From the NCBI GenBank assembly GCA_025924775.1, contig JAICHS010000110.1, positions 1 through 7,254 of the forward strand: a stretch of 7,254 nt of DNA, written 5' to 3'. Below are positions 1 to 5,841 of this stretch, piece by piece; position 1 is the stretch's first letter; the number at the start of each line of letters is the position of its first letter. Below the pieces are notes generated by a model. It worked only from the letters and a program-made list of their open reading frames with translations, was not told the origin of the DNA and made no database searches. The position numbers and the translations under genes were made by a program. The stretch comes from Rhodanobacteraceae bacterium. GTDB lineage: Bacteria > Pseudomonadota > Gammaproteobacteria > Xanthomonadales > Rhodanobacteraceae.

Positions 1-426
1 GCAGGGCATCCCGATGGCGGCGCAGAATGCCAGCATCTGGCGGTCGAACGCAGCCGGCGCATGCCGGATGTCGGCGATCAGCACCAGACCGCGCAGGCAG
101 TGGCGGCCACGCAAATAGGCGTCGATCTCGCGCTTCCAGTGCCCGCGCAGGGTGGGCGGCACCTTGGCGTAGCCATATCCGGGCAGGTCCACCAGCCGGC
201 GGCCGTCGGGCAGCGCGAACACCACCAGCTGCTGGGTGCGGCCGGGCGTCTTGCTGGTGCGCGCCAGCGCCGCCTGCCCGGCCAGCGCATTCAGGGCGCT
301 GGATTTGCCCGCGTTGGAACGCCCCGCGAAGGCAACCTCGGCGCCCGTATCCGGCGGCAACTGGTCGAGACGGTGCGCCGCCAGCACGAACGCGGCGCCC
401 CGCAAGGGATTGTCGGATGTCTGCAC
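1..426 (-). CDS. engB: Ribosome biogenesis GTP-binding protein EngB/YsxC/YihA, N-terminal part (truncated by window edge)
   Basis: This is a TrmE-Era-EngA-EngB-Septin-like GTPase that acts in the cytoplasm in late assembly of the 50S ribosomal subunit. I read 142 in-frame codons on the minus strand. The P-loop (G1) is GRSNAGKSS at residues 35-43, the G2 region SKTPGRTQQ at about 58-66, and the G3 motif DLPG at 80-83, followed by the family-typical YGYAKVP. The G4 (TKxD) and G5 motifs would lie left of position 1; the family is usually about 200 residues. The start chosen is a GTG at 426-424: it gives the short N-terminal lead (about 34 residues before G1) expected in Xanthomonad EngB, and a purine-rich Shine-Dalgarno (GGGAAAGG on the minus strand) lies just upstream. 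The gene is divergent from the cytochrome gene, whose -35 box overlaps this ribosome-binding region. Recognition of the family is secure; the exact start is less so. Confidence 0.95.
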   Translation of the reverse strand, partial: MQTSDNPLRGAAFVLAAHRLDQLPPDTGAEVAFAGRSNAGKSSALNALAGQAALARTSKTPGRTQQLVVFALPDGRRLVDLPGYGYAKVPPTLRGHWKREIDAYLRGRHCLRGLVLIADIRHAPAAFDRQMLAFCAAIGMPC

Positions 427-428
427 GT

Positions 429-457
429 TTGACCACCTTTCCCGTCGCGGCGATAAT
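429..457 (+). promoter_or_regulatory. Candidate sigma70-type promoter for the cytochrome c4/dsbA genes
   Basis: A -35 hexamer TTGACC (429-434; 5 of 6 to TTGACA) and a -10 hexamer GATAAT (452-457; 5 of 6 to TATAAT) are separated by exactly 17 bases. Transcription would start near 464, giving a leader of about 54 bases before the cytochrome ATG at 518. The -35 box lies immediately upstream of the divergent engB start codon and overlaps its ribosome-binding region, so engB transcription must traverse this promoter from the other direction. I found no comparably good engB promoter on the minus strand. Confidence 0.6.
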
Positions 458-517
458 CCCGCAGTTCGTGCTGGCAGTTGCGCCGGCGCTCACGCCTTAC
501 GGGAAAGAGAGGATTCT

Positions 518-1336
518 ATGGGTTTTCGGCGCTCAGCAGCTGTCGTAGTCATGCTTGCCGCCGCGGCGCCGATCGCGATGGCGTTGTCGGCCCCGCAGGC
601 GGGCCCCCAGAAGGCCGAACCGGCAGCGGCCGCCAGCGCACCCGCCGCGAGTGCCAGCACTGCGGCCCCGGCCAGCGCCGCAAGCGCAGGCGCCACCGCG
701 GAAGCCGAGTTCACCAAGCTCGAAGCCACGCCGACCAAGCCGGGCGATGCCAAGGCGGGCCAGGCCAAGGCCGCCGCCTGCGGCGCCTGCCACGGCATGG
801 ACGGCAACTCCACCGATGCGCAGTATCCGAAACTGGCGGACCAGAGCGAACAATACATCGTCACCCAGTTGATGCGCTTCAAAAGCGGTGTGCGCGTCAA
901 CGCCATCATGGCGGGCATGGCCGCGACGCTGTCGCCGCAGGACATGCACGACGTCGGCGCGTATTTTGCGTCACAGAAGCGCCTGCCTGGCGTGGCCGAT
1001 GCCAAGCTCGCCAGTGCGGGCGAAAAGCTGTACCGCGAAGGCGATACCAGCCGCGGCATCCCGGCGTGCATGGCCTGCCACGGGCCGGACGGCGCCGGCA
1101 ACCCGGGCTGGCGCGTGCCCAACATCGGTGGCCAGCACGCCGATTACGTCCAGAAGCAACTGCAGGCCTGGCACGATGGCACCACCTGGGGCAGCGACGC
1201 CCATGCCAAGATCATGCCCGCGATCTCGCAGCACCTGACCGAACAGGATATTTCGGCGGTGTCGAGCTATGTCGAGGGCCTGCACGCGGCCGCACCGGCG
1301 GCCTCGTCTGCGCCCAAATCCAACAACATCGATTGA
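518..1336 (+). CDS. Diheme cytochrome c4-family periplasmic protein with A/P/S-rich linker
   Basis: This is an electron carrier of the cytochrome c4 type, which shuttles electrons from quinol-oxidising complexes towards terminal oxidases at the periplasmic face of the inner membrane. The 272-residue protein has a hydrophobic N-terminus (about 1-24) that is a Sec signal peptide or uncleaved anchor. An Ala/Pro/Ser/Thr-rich stretch runs from about 25 to 62, followed by two homologous heme domains. Domain 1 has CGACH at 88-92 and its axial Met is probably M131 or M134; domain 2 has CMACH at 184-188 and probably M233. The four heme cysteines are the only cysteines. The segments ending AYFASQ (domain 1) and SSYVEGL (domain 2) match the closing helices of c4 domains. 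The ATG at 518 is chosen because GAGAGGA (506-512) is a well-placed Shine-Dalgarno and the signal sequence starts there; the reading frame stays open upstream, but that part looks non-coding. The two-domain layout makes c4 a strong call. Which oxidase it feeds cannot be read here. Confidence 0.9.
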   Translation: MGFRRSAAVVVMLAAAAPIAMALSAPQAGPQKAEPAAAASAPAASASTAAPASAASAGATAEAEFTKLEATPTKPGDAKAGQAKAAACGACHGMDGNSTDAQYPKLADQSEQYIVTQLMRFKSGVRVNAIMAGMAATLSPQDMHDVGAYFASQKRLPGVADAKLASAGEKLYREGDTSRGIPACMACHGPDGAGNPGWRVPNIGGQHADYVQKQLQAWHDGTTWGSDAHAKIMPAISQHLTEQDISAVSSYVEGLHAAAPAASSAPKSNNID

Positions 1337-1341
1337 ACCGT

Positions 1342-1389
1342 CCGCGCATAGCGCGGTCAATTCTGGGTTCGTGCGGCAACCTGCCGCAC
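1342..1389 (+). other. Two consecutive perfect stem-loops between the cytochrome and dsbA genes
   Basis: The first stem is CCGCGC (1342-1347) with GCGCGG (1351-1356) around an ATA loop. The second is GTGCGGCA (1371-1378) with TGCCGCAC (1382-1389) around an ACC loop. Neither is followed by a run of T, so they are not textbook intrinsic terminators. They could act as an mRNA-stabilising element protecting the cytochrome message, as a partial terminator that lowers dsbA expression, or be chance in GC-rich DNA. The pairing is directly visible; the role is inferred. Confidence 0.45.
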
Positions 1390-1419
1390 ATCGTCCGTGA
1401 CTTCGACAGGGTTTCCAGC

Positions 1420-2118
1420 ATGATCAAGCGCACCGCCCTATTCCTGCTGTTGGCCGCCATCGGTGGCTTCGCCTGCGCGCAGACGCCGCAGCAGGCGACC
1501 GAAGGCAAGCAGTATTTCGCGATCCCCAACCCACAGCCGACCGACCAGCCCGACAAGGTGGTGGTGACCGAGGTGTTTTCGTTCGCCTGCCCCGCGTGCA
1601 ACCAATTCGAGCCCTACATCAACAAGCTGCGCGCCGAACTGCCCGCCGGCACGGTACTCGAGTTCATCCCGGCCAGCTGGCACGCCAACGAGGACTGGCC
1701 GGTGTTCCAGCGCACCTATTTCACCGCCAAGGCACTGGGACTGGACAACCCGCAGTCGCACGACGCGGTGTTCAAGGCCATCTGGGGGCCGAACGGTCCC
1801 CTGCAGACGTACGACCCCGCCACCCAGACACCCAAGGCCGCGGCCAACCTGCCCAAGATCGAGGACGTCGCGAAGTTCTACGGGAAGTTCGGCGCCAAGC
1901 CGGACCAGTTCGTCGCCACCGCCAATTCGTTCGCGGTGAACCTGCAGATGAAGCGCGCCGACCAGCAGATCGTGGCCTGGGGCGTGGACAGCACGCCAAC
2001 CCTCGTGATCGACGGCAAATGGCGGCTGACCCCGGCTTCGGCCAAGGGCGCACAGCAGGCCGTGGATCTGGCGCTGTACTTGGTCAACAAGGAACTTGCG
2101 ACAAAGAAGGCCAAGTGA
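1420..2118 (+). CDS. dsbA: Periplasmic thiol:disulfide oxidoreductase DsbA, soluble paralogue (CPAC)
   Basis: This is a DsbA-family thioredoxin-fold enzyme that donates disulfides to newly exported proteins in the periplasm and is normally reoxidised by DsbB. The 232-residue product has a signal peptide ending A-C-A at 18-20, with cleavage predicted before Q21. The active site C57-P-A-C60 follows the strand EVFSFA, and the cis-proline loop is S-T-P193. The helical insertion lies between about 64 and 185 and contains a stretch (about 122-146, W-G-P-N-G-P to the N-L-P) absent from the second DsbA. The CPAC dipeptide differs from the CPHC of E. coli DsbA, and the dipeptide between the cysteines is known to tune redox potential in this family. 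C19 lies in the signal peptide without a lipobox, so this one should be soluble. AGGG at 1408-1411, eight bases before the ATG, supports the start. It is probably cotranscribed with the cytochrome gene and ends one base before the next dsbA. Confidence 0.92.
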   Translation: MIKRTALFLLLAAIGGFACAQTPQQATEGKQYFAIPNPQPTDQPDKVVVTEVFSFACPACNQFEPYINKLRAELPAGTVLEFIPASWHANEDWPVFQRTYFTAKALGLDNPQSHDAVFKAIWGPNGPLQTYDPATQTPKAAANLPKIEDVAKFYGKFGAKPDQFVATANSFAVNLQMKRADQQIVAWGVDSTPTLVIDGKWRLTPASAKGAQQAVDLALYLVNKELATKKAK

Positions 2119-2119
2119 C

Positions 2120-2845
2120 ATGAGCATGCCGCGCCTGATCCGTGGGGTACTGCTGGCTTGCGGCCTGGTGCTGGCGGCTGCGTGCTCCGCGCACAACGAC
2201 AGCGAGACGTCCGCAGCACCTGCCGCGGCGGCCACACCGGCGCCGGCCGTCACCACCGCGTTCACCGAGGGCAAGCAATACGTCAAGCTGGCATTGCCCG
2301 CCGGGCAAGCCGCGCCCACCGGAGCGGTGGAAGTGGTCGAGGTGTTTTCCTACGGTTGTCCGCACTGCGCCGAATTTGCGCCGTACATGGACAAGCTGCG
2401 CGCGGAGCTGCCAAAAAATACGCAGGTCCGGTACATGCCGGCGGTGTTCAACGCATCCTGGATGCCGTTCGCGCAGGCGTTCTACGCGGCGCGCCAACTG
2501 GGTGTGCTGCAGCAAACGCACGACAAGGTTTTCCAGGCCATGCTGGAGCACTACCCGCTCAACTCACTGACCGACCTGGCCAATTTCTATGCCCGCCAGG
2601 GCGTGGACAAAGCCAAATTCATGGCGGCGGCGACCAACGCTGAAACCATGCAGCAAATGGCGGCCGACCAGAAAACCGAGATGGCCTGGGGCATCGACGC
2701 CACCCCGATGCTGGTGGTGGGCCGACGCGCCAGTGACGCCAAGGACGCGCCGTTCGTCGCGTTGATGCGCAGCGCGGACATCGACAGCTATGCGCAACTG
2801 CAGCAGGTCGGGTTGTGGATGGCGCAGGACGCCGCAAAACCCTGA
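2120..2845 (+). CDS. dsbA: Thiol:disulfide oxidoreductase DsbA, probable lipoprotein paralogue (CPHC)
   Basis: This is a second DsbA-family oxidoreductase of 241 residues. After a short charged N-terminus and hydrophobic stretch, the sequence LAAACS places a lipidation cysteine at C22; S23 at +2 would favour outer-membrane sorting under the E. coli rule. An Ala/Pro/Thr-rich tether (about 29-48) separates this from the thioredoxin fold. The active site is C80-P-H-C83, the canonical E. coli DsbA dipeptide, after EVFSYG, and the cis-proline is in A-T-P196. Only one nucleotide separates its ATG from the upstream stop, and AAGAAGG (2104-2110) is a good Shine-Dalgarno for ATG 2120. The in-frame ATG at 2126 is too far from it. 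The protein shares TEGKQY and F(S/A)YxCPxC-region similarity with its neighbour, indicating tandem duplication with divergence. The lipobox has Ala rather than Leu at -3, so lipidation is likely, not certain. Confidence 0.9.
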   Translation: MSMPRLIRGVLLACGLVLAAACSAHNDSETSAAPAAAATPAPAVTTAFTEGKQYVKLALPAGQAAPTGAVEVVEVFSYGCPHCAEFAPYMDKLRAELPKNTQVRYMPAVFNASWMPFAQAFYAARQLGVLQQTHDKVFQAMLEHYPLNSLTDLANFYARQGVDKAKFMAAATNAETMQQMAADQKTEMAWGIDATPMLVVGRRASDAKDAPFVALMRSADIDSYAQLQQVGLWMAQDAAKP

Positions 2846-2858
2846 TCGCACAACCGGT

Positions 2859-2879
2859 TGCCGGGCCTGCGTTCCGGCA
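2859..2879 (+). terminator. Weak stem-loop after the dsbA pair
   Basis: TGCCGG (2859-2864) can pair with CCGGCA (2874-2879) across a nine-base loop, just downstream of the second dsbA stop. There is no T-run, and an AACCGGTT palindrome (2852-2859) abuts it. It may mark the end of the cytochrome/dsbA transcript, but the structure is modest. Confidence 0.25.
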
Positions 2880-2901
2880 CACGCGGGCGCGCGCGACAAA
2901 G

Positions 2902-2910
2902 TGCTAGGCT
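2902..2910 (+). promoter_or_regulatory. Candidate extended -10 element upstream of the nuclease/phosphatase-family gene
   Basis: TG-C-TAGGCT places an extended -10 motif (TG at 2902-2903, hexamer 2905-2910) six bases before the ATG at 2917, with no convincing -35 box. A start six to eight bases beyond the hexamer would fall on the start codon, so the mRNA would be leaderless. No Shine-Dalgarno is visible in front of the ATG, which agrees with that reading. Confidence 0.35.
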
Positions 2911-2916
2911 GACCTT

Positions 2917-3705
2917 ATGAATGTCGAAAACGCCGCTACGTCCGGCGCCGGGGTCTTGCGCGTACTCAGCTGCAACATCCTCGCGGGCGCCAGCGTCCAG
3001 CGCTACAGCGAATACTTCACCCGCAGCTGGGGTGCGGTGCTGCCTGGCAAGTACAAGCTCGGCAACCTCGATCGCCTCGCGCACTCCATCGCCCAATTCG
3101 ACGTGATTGGCTTGCAGGAAGTCGATGCGGGCAGCATACGCTCGGGCTTTCTCAACCAGACCCGCTATCTCGCGGAAACCTCGGGACTGCCCTACTGGAG
3201 CCACCAGCCCAACCGCAAGGTTTCCAGTGTGTCGCACACCGCCAACGGCCTGATCAGCCGCAGCCAGCCCGACGAGGTGCTGGACTACCCGTTGCCGGGA
3301 CGCCTGCGTGGGCGCGGGGTATTGCTGGCGCGCTACGGCGAGGGTCGCGACGCGCTGACCGTGGCGGTCGCGCACCTGTCGCTGGGCACCCAGTCGCGCG
3401 CGCGCCAGGTCGATTTCATCGCCGATCTTTTGCACGACCGCCCGCACGCGGTGCTGATGGGCGACTTCAACTGCCCGCCCGACAGCCCGGAACTGCGCAG
3501 CCTGTTCGCGCACACCGCGCTGGCGCCGCCCGCGCATCCGTCGCCAACGTTTCCAAGTTGGCACCCGCAGCGCGCAATCGACCACATCCTGGTCACCTCG
3601 GGCATCGCGGTCGAGCGCATGTGGACGCTGCCCGCGGCGTTCTCCGACCACCTGCCGCTGGCGGCCGAGCTGCGCCTGCCCCAGCCGATGCTGCAGGCGG
3701 CCTGA
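2917..3705 (+). CDS. Endonuclease/exonuclease/phosphatase (EEP)-family protein
   Basis: This is a 262-residue metal-dependent hydrolase of the EEP fold (DNase I/exonuclease III/sphingomyelinase-like). The family's catalytic positions are all visible: N20 in SCNIL, E68 in LQEVD, H153 in VAHLSLG, D183 and N185 in MGDFN, D222 in IDHIL, and the terminal D244-H245 pair in SDHLPLAAEL. No signal peptide or membrane segment is apparent, so it should be cytoplasmic. The substrate (DNA, RNA, phospholipid or phosphoinositide-like ester) cannot be told from these motifs, and I give no symbol. The start is set by the ATG that leads straight into the first strand; no Shine-Dalgarno precedes it. It is a separate unit from the dsbA pair, 71 bases downstream, and from slt, 78 bases upstream of that gene. 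Confidence 0.85.
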   Translation: MNVENAATSGAGVLRVLSCNILAGASVQRYSEYFTRSWGAVLPGKYKLGNLDRLAHSIAQFDVIGLQEVDAGSIRSGFLNQTRYLAETSGLPYWSHQPNRKVSSVSHTANGLISRSQPDEVLDYPLPGRLRGRGVLLARYGEGRDALTVAVAHLSLGTQSRARQVDFIADLLHDRPHAVLMGDFNCPPDSPELRSLFAHTALAPPAHPSPTFPSWHPQRAIDHILVTSGIAVERMWTLPAAFSDHLPLAAELRLPQPMLQAA

Positions 3706-3714
3706 AAGCCCACC

Positions 3715-3756
3715 CGCGGTTCATACGCCACACGGACAGCGTGCGCGGGAACCGCG
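3715..3756. repeat. Imperfect inverted repeat/stem-loop in the gap before slt
   Basis: CGCGGTTC (3715-3722) is the exact reverse complement of GAACCGCG (3749-3756). Inside it, CGC (3726-3728) pairs with GCG (3745-3747) and CACG (3731-3734) with CGTG (3740-3743) around a five-base loop, giving about 15 paired bases with small bulges. It fills most of the gap between the EEP gene and slt and overlaps where a -35 element for slt would lie. It could be a terminator-like structure for the upstream gene or an operator. Confidence 0.45.
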
Positions 3757-3770
3757 ACGCGCACATCGTC

Positions 3771-3776
3771 TAGAAT
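3771..3776 (+). promoter_or_regulatory. Candidate -10 box (TAGAAT) for slt
   Basis: TAGAAT matches TATAAT at five of six positions and ends seven bases before the slt ATG at 3784. A start at the usual distance would coincide with the start codon, again suggesting a leaderless or near-leaderless message; no Shine-Dalgarno is present. The sigma70 -35 position (3748-3753, GGAACC) is poor. An alternative reading is an ECF/sigmaE-like promoter, GGAAC (3748-3752) and GTC (3768-3770) separated by 15 bases, which would suit an envelope enzyme but is weakly supported. Confidence 0.4.
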
Positions 3777-3783
3777 TACAGCC

Positions 3784-5841
3784 ATGACCACGTCACTTCC
3801 GGCGCGCCGCCGCGTGCGTGCATGCATGCGCGGCATCGCCGTCCTCGTACTCGGCATCGCAGCGCAGTGCGGTTTGGCGCAAACGCCCACGCTCGCGCAA
3901 CAGCGCGACGCCTTCCGGGCCGCCTACACCGCCGCGCAGAACGGGCAGCAGGCCTGGCGCCCATTGGCGCAGGGCCTCGAAACCTATCCGCTCTATCCCT
4001 ACCTTGAGGCAGCCGCGCTGCAGCACGACATCCAGACCGCCAGCCGCGCGGACGTGGACGCCTACCTGCAACGCTACGCGGGGATGATTCCGGCCGACCA
4101 GCTGCGCCGTGCCGAGCTGGGCTGGCTGGCACAGCAGAAGGACTGGCCGGCGTTCCGGCATTTCTACCAGCCGGGGCTTGGCGACACGCTGACCTGCGAT
4201 GAACTGCAGGCAACCCTGGCCGACGGCCAGCCGCTCGATTTCGACCGCGACCTCGCCGCACTTTGGCAGCAGACCAGCCTGCCATCCGCGTGCGCGCCGG
4301 TCCTGACCGCCGCCTTCACGCAGGGTTTGTTGACGCCACCACGCGTGTGGGCCCGCATCGAACGCGCCGCCGACGCGGGCAAGGCCGCGACGGTCGAGCA
4401 GTCCACGCAGTGGCTGGGCGGGGCCGATGCAACCTCCGCGCAACGCATCGCCGACGCCCTGCGTTCGCCGACGACCCTGCTGAGGCAAGCCACCAGCTTC
4501 ACCGACACGCCGCGCAACCGCGAAGCGGTGGGCCGCGCCCTGGTGCGCATGGCGCGTCGCGACAGCGCGCAAGCGCAAACGTATTGGCAGGCCCTGTCGC
4601 GGCAATTCAAGTTCGACCCGGACGCGCGTGACGACGTGCTGGCGGCGCTGGCACTGTACAACGCGGTCGATTTCGGCCCCGACGCCATCGCGCGGCTGGC
4701 CGCGCTGCCGCCCGCGGCGCAGACCGACGCCACCCGCGAGTGGCGTGTGCGCACGGCGGTGGCCAAGGGCGACTGGCAGGCGGCCCAGGCCGCGATCGAC
4801 GCGTTGACGCCCGATGAAATGCAACACGACGAATGGCGCTACTGGAAGGCGCGGGTCGCGCAAAAACTGGGCCACACGACCGCCGCGCTGGATGGCTATT
4901 CCGCGCTCGCGCAACAGGCGACGTTCTACGGGTTCCTGGCCGCCGACCAGGCCAACCTGCCGTATTCGATCTGCGCCGCGGACGTGGCCGCCGATCCGGC
5001 GGCGCTGCAACAGGTCGAAGCCGATCCCGGCCTGACCCGCGCCTTCGAATTCTTCGCGCTCGACATGCTGCCCAGCGCGCGCCGCGAGTGGAACCGCGCC
5101 TTCGCCAACCTGACGCCCGCGCAACAGCTGCAGGCGGCCAACCTCGCATCAATCCGCGGCTGGGTCGATCGCGCGGTGTTCGCGTTCGGCAAATCCGGCG
5201 ACCTCAAGTACTACGCGCTGCGCTTCCCGCTGGCCGACAAGCAACGCGTGATCCAGTCCGCACGCAACGCGGGCATCAACCCGGCCTGGGCGTTCGCGAT
5301 CATCCGCGCGGAAACCGCGTGGCAGACCGACGCACGCTCTGGTGCCGATGCGCGCGGGCTGATGCAATTGCTGCCCGGCACCGCCACGCTGGTCGCGCGC
5401 CGCAGCGGACTGCCGTATGACGGCGGCGCCAGCCTGTACGATCCCGCCATCAACATCCCGCTCGGCACCCAGTACCTCGCCAACCTGGCCACGCGCTTCA
5501 ACGGCAGCCCATGGCTGGCGTCGGCCGCCTACAACGCCGGTCCGGGCAACGCGCAGCGCTGGGTGGACGCGCGCGGCAACCTCGATCCCGAGGCCTTCAT
5601 CCTCAGCATTCCGTTCAACGAAACCCGCGACTACGTGACCCGCGTGATGTCGTTCGCCACCCTCTATGGCTGGCGCCTGCACGGCCAGCCGCTGCCGGTC
5701 TCCACGCGCCTGCCGGCGATCGGCACGCCCTACGATCCGTCGGCCGACCCGGCGCGCAAGCAGGTCGTGTGCCACGCGGCACCACCGGCACCCGCCGCCA
5801 GCACTGCGGCGGTCGCCACCCCAGGGAAAACCTCACCATGA
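3784..5841 (+). CDS. slt: Soluble lytic murein transglycosylase (Slt70-like)
   Basis: This periplasmic peptidoglycan lytic transglycosylase cleaves the MurNAc-GlcNAc bond with formation of 1,6-anhydro-MurNAc, acting in wall turnover and recycling. The 685-residue protein (E. coli Slt70 precursor is about 645) begins with a basic n-region and a signal peptide cleaved about after A32. A long alpha-helical superhelix domain spans roughly 35-480. The C-terminal lysozyme-like domain shows the catalytic glutamate E510 in IIRAETAWQ, GLMQLLPGTA from 525, and AYNAGPG at 582-588, all GH23/Slt hallmarks. C138 and C170 sit 32 residues apart in the superhelix, matching the cysteine pair I recall for Slt70. 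C397 and C663 have no obvious partners. An Ala/Pro/Thr-rich tail closes the protein. There is no lipobox, so it is soluble. The stop overlaps the next start as ATGA. Confidence 0.95.
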   Translation: MTTSLPARRRVRACMRGIAVLVLGIAAQCGLAQTPTLAQQRDAFRAAYTAAQNGQQAWRPLAQGLETYPLYPYLEAAALQHDIQTASRADVDAYLQRYAGMIPADQLRRAELGWLAQQKDWPAFRHFYQPGLGDTLTCDELQATLADGQPLDFDRDLAALWQQTSLPSACAPVLTAAFTQGLLTPPRVWARIERAADAGKAATVEQSTQWLGGADATSAQRIADALRSPTTLLRQATSFTDTPRNREAVGRALVRMARRDSAQAQTYWQALSRQFKFDPDARDDVLAALALYNAVDFGPDAIARLAALPPAAQTDATREWRVRTAVAKGDWQAAQAAIDALTPDEMQHDEWRYWKARVAQKLGHTTAALDGYSALAQQATFYGFLAADQANLPYSICAADVAADPAALQQVEADPGLTRAFEFFALDMLPSARREWNRAFANLTPAQQLQAANLASIRGWVDRAVFAFGKSGDLKYYALRFPLADKQRVIQSARNAGINPAWAFAIIRAETAWQTDARSGADARGLMQLLPGTATLVARRSGLPYDGGASLYDPAINIPLGTQYLANLATRFNGSPWLASAAYNAGPGNAQRWVDARGNLDPEAFILSIPFNETRDYVTRVMSFATLYGWRLHGQPLPVSTRLPAIGTPYDPSADPARKQVVCHAAPPAPAASTAAVATPGKTSP

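Noticed and set aside
61..432. Plus-strand open frame opposite engB
   Set aside because: The minus strand in this interval encodes EngB with P-loop and DLPG motifs, so the plus frame is a shadow.
236..517. N-terminal extension of the cytochrome reading frame upstream of 518
   Set aside because: The extension is antisense to engB, crosses the promoter and hides the signal peptide; the ATG at 518 has its own Shine-Dalgarno.
478..1419. Apparent long fusion frame leading into the first DsbA
   Set aside because: The upstream part is an out-of-frame Arg-rich reading of the cytochrome gene; the DsbA signal peptide begins at 1420.
1474..1476. C19 of the first DsbA as a lipoprotein cysteine
   Set aside because: The residues before it are G-F-A, which is not a lipobox, and A-C-A before Q21 fits signal peptidase I cleavage.
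1438..2319. A 293-codon minus-strand open frame spanning both dsbA genes
   Set aside because: It crosses the junction of two well-supported genes on the other strand and shows no domain features.
2887..2895. Short alternating GC run that could adopt Z-DNA
   Set aside because: Nine bases is expected by chance at this base composition; a similar run at 6728-6738 lies inside a coding sequence.
2788..3651. A 287-codon minus-strand open frame opposite the EEP gene
   Set aside because: The plus-strand frame carries the full EEP catalytic set; the antisense frame has none and is Arg/Ala-rich.
3793..5124. A 443-codon open frame on the minus strand opposite slt
   Set aside because: It is antisense to an unambiguous Slt, is Arg/Gly/Gln-rich in the way of mirror frames in GC-rich DNA, and shows no recognisable motif.
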